From: SHNJ01 sp964458615
GTDB lineage: Bacteria; Pseudomonadota; Alphaproteobacteria; SHNJ01
DNA length: 5,563 nt
Reading direction: 5' to 3'
NCBI GenBank assembly: GCA_964458615.1
Contig: CAYWJR010000074.1
Span: 1-5,563, forward strand
Shown in pieces: positions 1 to 4,526 of this stretch. Numbering within the stretch: the stretch's first letter is position 1; each line of letters opens with the position of its first letter. The notes beneath the pieces are model-generated. The model was not told the DNA's origin, ran no database searches, and saw only the letters and a program-made list of their open reading frames with translations. Position numbers and translations under genes: made by a program.

Positions 1-495
1 GGACGCGGCGTCAGATCGGGATTACCCATCACCGAATCGATCAAGGCGATCGCAAAGGAAATGCCCGATCCGATCAGGGCGGAATTTTCCGCCGTCAACG
101 ATGCGATGAAATTCGGCCAACCGGTCGAAAAAGCATTATGGGAATGCAGTGAACGGCTGGATTTGCCGGAGGTAAAATTTTTCGTCATCGCCCTGTCGAT
201 TCAACGCGAAACCGGCGGCAATTTGGCGGAAACGCTGGAAAATTTGTCGGGCATTCTGCGCAAACGGCGTTACATGCAAATGAAAATCCGCGCCATGTCG
301 TCCGAAGCGCGCGCCAGCGCCATGATCATCGGATCGTTGCCGTTCGTTATGTTCGCGATTTTGATGGTTATGAATAAAAAATATGTCATGAAATTATTGG
401 TCGACCCGCGCGGCAACGTGATGATCGCGGTCGGGCTGGCTTTGATTTTCACAGGTGTTTTCATTATGCAAAAAATGGCGAAGTTCAGAATATGA
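1..495 (+). CDS. tadB: TadB, inner-membrane platform protein of the Tad pilus (5' truncated)
   Basis: The reading frame is open from the first base of the window, so this is the C-terminal 164 residues of a longer protein; the ATG at 61 is internal. Seen: a type II secretion F (GSPF) domain with the typical core LSIQRETGGNLAETLENL (residues 65-82 of the visible part), a basic stretch RKRR (87-90), then two hydrophobic segments at about 105-124 and 139-156 that should span the inner membrane. Known: TadB pairs with TadC to form the platform on which the TadA ATPase drives assembly of Flp/Tad pili. The stop codon overlaps the tadC start (ATGA at 492-495), implying translational coupling. Another GSPF protein such as PilC/GspF is less likely, because those have a single longer protein with duplicated domains and no adjacent tadC. 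Confidence 0.93.
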   Translation, partial: GRGVRSGLPITESIKAIAKEMPDPIRAEFSAVNDAMKFGQPVEKALWECSERLDLPEVKFFVIALSIQRETGGNLAETLENLSGILRKRRYMQMKIRAMSSEARASAMIIGSLPFVMFAILMVMNKKYVMKLLVDPRGNVMIAVGLALIFTGVFIMQKMAKFRI

Positions 496-1466
496 CCGAT
501 TTTTTATCCGAACTGTCCGGCAATTTACTGACCGCGCTTGCGGCATCGGGCGCGTTTATTACCGCGATTTGGGTTGGTCACAGCCTGGTTCACCGCGACA
601 CGATGAAAAACCGCATCAAATCGCTGGAAGAACGCCGCCGCGCCCTGCAGGCCGGAATACAAACGTCCAAACGCCGGAAAACCCACGCCAGCGCCGCAAA
701 AAACAGCATCGGATTGATGCGCCAGGTGGTCAACCGCCTAAAATTGATGCGCAGCCAGCAAGCCGATAAAATGAGCGTTAAGATGCTGCGCGCCGGATGG
801 CGCAACCGCGACGCGATGGTTATTTTCTTCTTTGCCAAATTATGTTTGCCGGTTGTATCGGGCGTCGGCGCCATTTTGTGGTTTTATGTTTTCGGCGACC
901 CGGAAATGTCCAGCAATAAAAAATCGTTCTATGCCATCGCGATGATCTTGGCCGGCAGTTACGCGCCGGAATTGATCGTTAAAAACTTTGTGGACCGCCG
1001 GACGGGAAAATTGCGCGACGGATTGCCGGATTCGCTGGATCTGTTGGTCATCTGCGCCGAAGCGGGTTTAAGCATGGACGCGGCATTAAGCCGCGTTGCG
1101 CGCGAATTGGGCGGCGCGTACCCGGAATTGTCCGAAGAATTGGGATTGACCGCAATCGAACTTAATTTCCTACCCGAACGGTCCCAGGCGCTGGACAATC
1201 TTGCGACCCGTATCGATTTGGGCGGGGTTCGCGCATTGGTCGGCACATTGCAGCAAACGGAAAAATACGGAACGCCGCTGGCGCAGGCGTTGCGCGTTTT
1301 ATCGACCGAATTCCGCAACGAACGGCTGATGAAAGCCGAAGAAAAAGCCGCGCGCCTGCCCGCCATCATGACATTGCCGATGGTGATATTTATTTTGCCG
1401 CCGTTGTTTTTGGTATTGTTGGGCCCTGCGATTTTACAAACGCTGGACGCAATCCGCAAAATGTAA
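492..1466 (+). CDS. tadC: TadC, inner-membrane platform protein of the Tad pilus
   Basis: The product is 324 residues, a normal length for TadC. Hydrophobic segments are visible at about 12-34, 108-134, 145-164 and 291-314. A very basic, probably cytoplasmic stretch (about 39-104) lies between the first two. The GSPF domain covers roughly 175-300, with the characteristic LPDSLDLLVICAEAGLSMDAA (178-198), a GT.QQTEKYGTPLAQALR region (251-268) and the C-terminal KAARLPAIMTLP...LFLVLLGPA pattern shared by TadC proteins. It acts with TadB in the inner membrane as the pilus assembly platform. The start is the ATG overlapping the tadB stop by 4 nt; no clear Shine-Dalgarno precedes it, which fits translational coupling. 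Its stop lies 14 nt from the stop of the convergent tadD. Confidence 0.95.
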   Translation: MTDFLSELSGNLLTALAASGAFITAIWVGHSLVHRDTMKNRIKSLEERRRALQAGIQTSKRRKTHASAAKNSIGLMRQVVNRLKLMRSQQADKMSVKMLRAGWRNRDAMVIFFFAKLCLPVVSGVGAILWFYVFGDPEMSSNKKSFYAIAMILAGSYAPELIVKNFVDRRTGKLRDGLPDSLDLLVICAEAGLSMDAALSRVARELGGAYPELSEELGLTAIELNFLPERSQALDNLATRIDLGGVRALVGTLQQTEKYGTPLAQALRVLSTEFRNERLMKAEEKAARLPAIMTLPMVIFILPPLFLVLLGPAILQTLDAIRKM

Positions 1467-1480
1467 TCCGCGTAAAATAT

Positions 1481-2263
1481 TTACCGCAAACCGCGCATCA
1501 ACGATTTGATCCGGTCGCTGGACGATTCCATCGCCGCCACCCGATCGTAAAACGCCACGATTTTGGTGACTTCGGTGTCGTTCAAATCCAACCGCAACAT
1601 TTTTTCCGCCAAATCGCGCTGTCCGGACAGAATATAAATCAACGCCAGATTTTGCCGGTACACCGGATTGGATTCCGGGGAATTGACCGCTTTTTGCATA
1701 ATCTGCGCGCCTTTTTTGACATCGCCGTTCAAGGCCAGCGACAATCCCAAATTGGCCAAAATATTTTGATCCGCAGCCCCGATGGAAAGGCCGGAATAAT
1801 AAGCCTGTTTGGCATTGTCCGGACGCCCCATAATGTCATACGCCACCCCAAGGCTGTTGAATAATTTGGAATCCGGTTTTTGGTTCAACGCGTCGATCAA
1901 TAATTTTTCCGCTTGCTCTGCCTTGAAATCGCCCAAATACAACATCGCCAAATTCCGTTTGGCGGCAATATCATCCGGTTTCAATTTTAAAAGATCGTTA
2001 TACGCTTCGATGGCGGCGGGAATATTGCCCATATCCGCAAGCGTTTTGGCAAATCCGATACGCGCGGGAATTAAATTGGGGTCTTCGGCAATCGCTTTTT
2101 GGTACATGCTGGCCGCCAACACGATATCCCGGCCGGCATAGGCGCGGTCGGCAAGGCGTAAAAAGGTCGATTTATCGATCGCCTGCGCCTGTTTTTCGTC
2201 GTCCGACGGGGATGCACACCCCACAAGCAATAAAACCAGCAGCAAACACCCTATGCGGCGCAT
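1481..2263 (-). CDS. tadD: TadD-like TPR lipoprotein for Tad pilus assembly
   Basis: The 260-residue product begins with a short positive N-terminus (MRR), a leucine-rich hydrophobic core and the lipobox LVGC, with Cys16 as the lipidation site. This marks a signal peptidase II lipoprotein. The rest is a chain of about six helical TPR-like units, roughly at 31-64, 65-98, 99-131, 134-166, 168-200 and 201-234, with repeated A..Y..LL...P and NLA..Y...G patterns. Known: TadD proteins are TPR lipoproteins needed for Tad secretion, thought to help place the outer-membrane secretin, in the manner of pilotins. The start has a good ribosome binding site (AAGGTG). The gene is inverted relative to tadB, tadC and the tadE-like genes around it. 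A different TPR lipoprotein is possible on sequence alone, but the setting inside a tad cluster favours TadD. Confidence 0.9.
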   Translation of the reverse strand: MRRIGCLLLVLLLVGCASPSDDEKQAQAIDKSTFLRLADRAYAGRDIVLAASMYQKAIAEDPNLIPARIGFAKTLADMGNIPAAIEAYNDLLKLKPDDIAAKRNLAMLYLGDFKAEQAEKLLIDALNQKPDSKLFNSLGVAYDIMGRPDNAKQAYYSGLSIGAADQNILANLGLSLALNGDVKKGAQIMQKAVNSPESNPVYRQNLALIYILSGQRDLAEKMLRLDLNDTEVTKIVAFYDRVAAMESSSDRIKSLMRGLR

Positions 2264-2268
2264 GTCGT

Positions 2269-2274
2269 CACCTT
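2269..2274 (-). promoter_or_regulatory. Shine-Dalgarno of tadD
   Basis: Read on the minus strand the bases are AAGGTG, ending five bases before the ATG at 2263. This supports the chosen start, which also yields a complete lipoprotein signal peptide. Confidence 0.7.
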
Positions 2275-2310
2275 AATTTTGGGTTAATTCGATTAAAAAA
2301 TTACAGACAA

Positions 2311-2338
2311 TTGAAGGTATTAATAAAGTATTTATACA
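2311..2338 (+). promoter_or_regulatory. candidate sigma70-type promoter for the tadE-like operon
   Basis: TTGAAG (2311-2316) matches 4 of 6 bases of TTGACA, and TATACA (2333-2338) matches 4 of 6 of TATAAT, with a 16-bp spacer. Transcription would begin around 2345, giving a leader of about 13 nt with no Shine-Dalgarno. In a region this AT-rich, such matches can occur by chance. Confidence 0.3.
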
Positions 2339-2345
2339 CCAAATT

Positions 2346-2351
2346 TATAAT
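2346..2351 (+). promoter_or_regulatory. consensus -10 hexamer six bases before the tadE-like start
   Basis: The hexamer is exactly TATAAT and is followed by six bases and then the ATG at 2358. With usual -10 geometry, transcription would start at the A of the ATG, giving a leaderless mRNA. No good -35 is found at 16-18 bp spacing, so this is an alternative to the promoter at 2311-2338. Confidence 0.3.
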
Positions 2352-2357
2352 AATAGA

Positions 2358-2903
2358 ATGATAAAAAAATGGCGGTTATTTCAACGCAACAATGACGGCG
2401 CTGCGGCAATAGAATTTGCCTTGGTGGCGCCGACGATTATTTTGTTCGTTGTCGGGATAATCGAAGTCACAACCGCCATGGCCGTCAGCACCATGTTGGA
2501 AGGCGGATTGCGCGAAGCATCGCGTTTCGGCGTTACCGGCGGTGGAAACAACCGCGCCGCCAGAATAACGGAAATTATCGGCGAACACACATATGGGTTG
2601 ATCGACCCCAACAGCATCAACCTAAGCACGCGCGTGTACGGAACATTCGGCAGCATCGGCGACGAAGAATATACCGACACCAACAATAACGGCGTGCGCG
2701 ATAACAACGAACCTTATACCGACCGCAACGGCAACGGCAATTGGGATGCCGACGGCGGTACAAACGGCGTCGGAAATTCCAATCAAATTGTGGTTTACAG
2801 AGTCAGTTACGATTGGCCTTATTTAACCGGCATGCTGCGCCCGGTTTTGGGCGACCACCTGCGTTTAACCAGCGCGATAGCCGTGCGCAACGAACCGTTT
2901 TAA
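2358..2903 (+). CDS. tadE: TadE-like minor pseudopilin with tandem calcium-loop-like insert
   Basis: The product has 181 residues. The basic N-terminus leads into NNDG|AAAIEF, where Gly14 followed by Glu19 fits the prepilin peptidase site G|xxxxE, then a hydrophobic helix (about 20-43) that serves as membrane anchor and pilin core. The C-terminus ends in VRNEPF, a typical TadE ending. Known: TadE-family pseudopilins are cleaved by the TadV-type peptidase and act as minor components in Tad pilus assembly at the inner membrane. Unusual: residues 105-134 hold two loops, D107-E118 and D122-G133, with the spacing DxNxNGxxD of EF-hand or dockerin calcium loops, which suggests calcium-dependent folding (inference). 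The ATG lacks a Shine-Dalgarno; I keep it because it gives the short basic leader expected of TadE. The next gene follows after one base, so they are co-transcribed. Confidence 0.88.
   Translation: MIKKWRLFQRNNDGAAAIEFALVAPTIILFVVGIIEVTTAMAVSTMLEGGLREASRFGVTGGGNNRAARITEIIGEHTYGLIDPNSINLSTRVYGTFGSIGDEEYTDTNNNGVRDNNEPYTDRNGNGNWDADGGTNGVGNSNQIVVYRVSYDWPYLTGMLRPVLGDHLRLTSAIAVRNEPF
2670..2756 (+). repeat. tandem 45-bp repeat coding two EF-hand-like loops
   Basis: Two units begin with the identical bases TATACCGAC at 2670 and 2715, exactly 45 bp (15 codons) apart. Each codes for YTD followed by an N-rich NG turn and a later Asp. The first loop, D107-T-N109-N-N111-G-V-R-D115-N-N-E118, has all ligand positions of a canonical EF-hand loop. 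The second, D122-R-N124-G-N126-G-N-W-D130-A-D-G133, keeps positions 1, 3, 5, 6 and 9 but has Gly at position 12. The arrangement suggests an internal duplication. Confidence 0.7.
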
Positions 2904-2904
2904 A

Positions 2905-3471
2905 ATGTTTATGTTCTTCGCCCGTAAAAAACAATTCCATCCGCGCCATTCGGAAAAGGGCGCCATGATTATCGAAGCCGCGATGTTGATGCCGTTTTTC
3001 CTGGCAATCGTCGTTGGCGCGGTGGAAACCGCGCGTTATGTCACGATTCACCAAAAAATGGAACGCGCCACGGTGACTTTGTCGGATCTGGTATCGCGTT
3101 CGCCCGGCCTGACCGAAGCGCAGATTCAGGATATTTTCTTTGCCACCACGACCATCATGTCGCCCTATTCCATGACAACCGATGGCCGTGTGGTTATCAG
3201 TTCGGTTACAAAACCGGTCGGCAATCCCGCACGCGTTACCTGGCAACGTTCCGGCAGCGGCAATTTAGGGGTCACATCGCGCGTCGGCGTAACCAACGGA
3301 AATGCTTCATTACCAGCGGGATTCACATTGCAGGACAACGAAAGCGTTGTGATAGCGGAAATATTTTACGATTACGAGCCGATGTTTTTAAACAGCGAAT
3401 TTGTTGCGGACCGTTTATACGAACGCGCCTTGTTCCGTCCGCGCCTAAGCGGCAGCGTGGCATTAAATTAA
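2905..3471 (+). CDS. second TadE/TadF-like minor pseudopilin
   Basis: The 188-residue product repeats the plan of its upstream neighbour. A basic leader is followed by EKG|AMIIEAAML, where Gly19 and Glu24 match the G|xxxxE prepilin site, then a hydrophobic helix (about 25-44) and a globular, probably periplasmic part. It lacks the long von Willebrand A region of full TadG proteins, so a TadE/TadF-type minor pilin is the best fit; which family name applies cannot be settled by eye. The start at 2905 lies one base after the previous stop, with no Shine-Dalgarno, so translation probably depends on coupling; a second ATG at 2911 is equally possible and changes only two residues. The stop is 8 nt from that of the convergent downstream gene. 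Confidence 0.85.
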   Translation: MFMFFARKKQFHPRHSEKGAMIIEAAMLMPFFLAIVVGAVETARYVTIHQKMERATVTLSDLVSRSPGLTEAQIQDIFFATTTIMSPYSMTTDGRVVISSVTKPVGNPARVTWQRSGSGNLGVTSRVGVTNGNASLPAGFTLQDNESVVIAEIFYDYEPMFLNSEFVADRLYERALFRPRLSGSVALN

Positions 3472-3479
3472 ATCCGCGC

Positions 3480-3668
3480 CTAACGTTCCAACGGAAAATC
3501 GTAAAGACATAGCAGCGGCATATTGTATTTCGGGCTGGCGCACAGCCAATACCGGTTCAAATGCAGCAGTGAAATCGCGAACATTGTCAAAACAATCAGC
3601 GTTATAATAATACATCCGCCGACAATCATCGTTTTCGCTTGCTTCGGATCCATTTGCTGATGTTTCAT
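3480..3668 (-). CDS. small single-span membrane protein of unknown function
   Basis: I do not recognise this 62-residue protein. It has a polar N-terminus with basic residues (MKHQQMDPKQAK), one hydrophobic segment at about 13-36 (VGGCIIITLIVLTMFAISLL core) and a short tail of about 26 residues with two cysteines (Cys43, Cys54) and aromatic residues, ending PLER. Charge distribution is compatible with a single-pass inner-membrane protein. It begins 17 nt after the stop of the FAS1 gene on the same strand, and AGG lies six bases before its ATG, so it is probably the second gene of that transcription unit. Its real status is supported by spacing and the clean membrane segment, not by homology. 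A longer minus-strand frame across 3463-3729 overlaps the FAS1 gene and the pilin gene and is less credible. Confidence 0.6.
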   Translation of the reverse strand: MKHQQMDPKQAKTMIVGGCIIITLIVLTMFAISLLHLNRYWLCASPKYNMPLLCLYDFPLER

Positions 3669-3685
3669 GGGGAACCTGGTTTAAA

Positions 3686-4402
3686 TTACATAGAATCCGA
3701 TGAACGGGATTGCGAGCTGCTTGGCGCATAACGGCTGCCGGACGGCTGCAATACCGCGTCCAGAATAATGATTGTGCCGTTCGTGGCCGCGATTTCAGAA
3801 TTCAGCATTTTCGATTTATTGATCATAACCGAATCCGCCTTGGTCGCGTTGATTTCAACCGATCCGCCGGATACCGTATTTTGATTCATCTGTTTGCCCG
3901 CAAAATCCGCCGCCGACATTTTTCCTGGAACCAAATGATAATTCAACACGTTGCGCAGAATCGATTTGTTTTTCGGCTTTAACCATTCTTGCAACGTGCC
4001 TTCGGGCAGTTTTGCAAACGCGGCATTATTCGGCGCGAACACGGTAAACGGGCTGGACGATTTCAAATTTTCCGCCAACCCCGACGCCTCCAGCAAATTG
4101 TACATGGTTTTCAATTCCGCATTTTTGCCCAAAATATCCAGCAAATCGGCGTTGGCCAAAACCGGTTTTGCAGGCGATTTGGATTTTTCGGCATCAACGG
4201 ACTGTTTTTTGGATTTTTGCGCGGCCTGTTTTACCGTATCGGTTTTTTCTGATTTGTTTTTTTGATCCGCATCTTTTTTAACCGCAGATTGTTTGTTTGA
4301 CGCAGGCACAGTATCGGCCGCCCAAACTTGCGCCCCCAACGGCGTGCAAATTAATGCGGCAGCGATGGATAGTTTTATGACAAATATTGCTATTGGGCGC
4401 AT
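3686..4402 (-). CDS. exported FAS1 (fasciclin) domain protein
   Basis: The 238-residue product has a signal peptide (MRPIAIFVIK, hydrophobic core, VWA|AD cleavage near residue 28). A lysine-rich low-complexity linker follows (13 Lys between 37 and 79), then one FAS1 domain from about 85 to 220 and a serine-rich tail (9 Ser in the last 18). FAS1 hallmarks are the H1 motif FTVFAPNNAAF (119-129), the central NYHLVPG (154-160, with the YH pair) and the H2-like NGTIIILDAVLQP (208-220). FAS1 domains are extracellular or periplasmic folds linked to adhesion; the ligand here is unknown. The frame extends upstream to 4459, but the ATG at 4402 is chosen because GGAGG lies five bases before it and the signal peptide starts there. 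The basic linker might bind peptidoglycan, LPS or nucleic acid (inference). Confidence 0.88.
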   Translation of the reverse strand: MRPIAIFVIKLSIAAALICTPLGAQVWAADTVPASNKQSAVKKDADQKNKSEKTDTVKQAAQKSKKQSVDAEKSKSPAKPVLANADLLDILGKNAELKTMYNLLEASGLAENLKSSSPFTVFAPNNAAFAKLPEGTLQEWLKPKNKSILRNVLNYHLVPGKMSAADFAGKQMNQNTVSGGSVEINATKADSVMINKSKMLNSEIAATNGTIIILDAVLQPSGSRYAPSSSQSRSSDSM

Positions 4403-4407
4403 TGGAA

Positions 4408-4412
4408 CCTCC
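4408..4412 (-). promoter_or_regulatory. Shine-Dalgarno of the FAS1 gene
   Basis: Read on the minus strand this is GGAGG, five bases before the ATG at 4402. It is the strongest ribosome binding site in the window and decides the start in favour of 4402 over the upstream ATG at 4459. Confidence 0.8.
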
Positions 4413-4432
4413 GGCGTTAATAACGAACACAT

Positions 4433-4459
4433 ATTATAACAACTGGAACCGATAAACAA
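4433..4459 (-). promoter_or_regulatory. extended -10 promoter of the FAS1 gene
   Basis: On the minus strand TATAAT (4438-4433) is preceded by TGT, giving a full TGnTATAAT extended -10. TTGTTT (4459-4454) can serve as a -35, although the 15-bp spacer is short; an extended -10 tolerates a poor -35. Transcription would begin near 4426, leaving a leader of about 24 nt that contains the GGAGG site. The promoter lies outside the chosen coding region, another argument for the 4402 start. Confidence 0.55.
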
Positions 4460-4468
4460 TGTGGATAA
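4460..4468 (-). promoter_or_regulatory. exact DnaA box between divergent genes
   Basis: The minus strand reads TTATCCACA, identical to the strong E. coli consensus DnaA box. It abuts the putative -35 of the FAS1 promoter and lies upstream of the photolyase gene. Only one exact copy is present, so this is not an origin; if functional it would be a regulatory or titration site. An exact 9-mer match somewhere in a window this size, on either strand, is expected by chance in only a few percent of cases. Confidence 0.4.
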
Positions 4469-4514
4469 ACGCGCTATATTTTGCGCCCGGTCTTTCTTTC
4501 GCCGTTATTCGGCT

Positions 4515-4520
4515 TATAAA
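4515..4520 (+). promoter_or_regulatory. -10-like hexamer six bases before the photolyase start
   Basis: TATAAA matches 5 of 6 bases of TATAAT and is followed by six bases and the ATG at 4527, so transcription would begin at or next to the start codon. No Shine-Dalgarno is visible and no good -35 lies 16-18 bp upstream. A second weak -10 candidate, TATATT, lies at 4475-4480 and would give a conventional leader. Confidence 0.3.
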
Positions 4521-4526
4521 AATATC

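Larger units (their letters stand above)
2264..2357. promoter_or_regulatory. AT-rich divergent promoter region between tadD and the tadE-like operon
   Basis: This 94-bp spacer separates two divergently transcribed units. From 2281 to 2357 only about one base in five is G or C, far below the flanking genes, so it should melt easily and must hold promoters for both directions. For the plus strand I see a loose -35/-10 pair (TTGAAG and TATACA, spacer 16) and a perfect TATAAT close to the start codon. For the minus strand I find no convincing -35/-10 pair. Confidence 0.65.

Noticed and set aside
959..1459. Minus-strand open frame of 166 codons inside tadC
   Set aside because: It is an out-of-frame shadow of tadC; the translation is rich in Ser, Arg and Asn with no domain pattern, while tadC has clear family motifs.
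1472..1484. Inverted repeat GTAAA-ATA-TTTAC between tadC and tadD as a bidirectional terminator
   Set aside because: The stem is only five base pairs, mostly A-T, with a three-base loop and no T run after it; too weak to call.
2803..3246. Minus-strand open frame of 147 codons across the two pilin genes
   Set aside because: The translation is rich in His, Arg and Gly and lacks a recognisable fold; it overlaps two well-supported pseudopilin genes.
3463..3729. Minus-strand frame of 88 codons overlapping the small membrane gene
   Set aside because: It overlaps the ends of both the FAS1 and second pilin genes and has no coherent membrane or domain pattern; the 62-residue frame has better spacing and a clean membrane helix.
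3951..4265. Plus-strand open frames opposite the FAS1 gene
   Set aside because: They are Phe-rich because they read the complement of the lysine codons in the FAS1 linker; no independent support.
4403..4459. Upstream start of the FAS1 gene at 4459
   Set aside because: The 19 extra residues would precede the signal peptide, and they would cover the extended -10 promoter and the GGAGG site that point to 4402.
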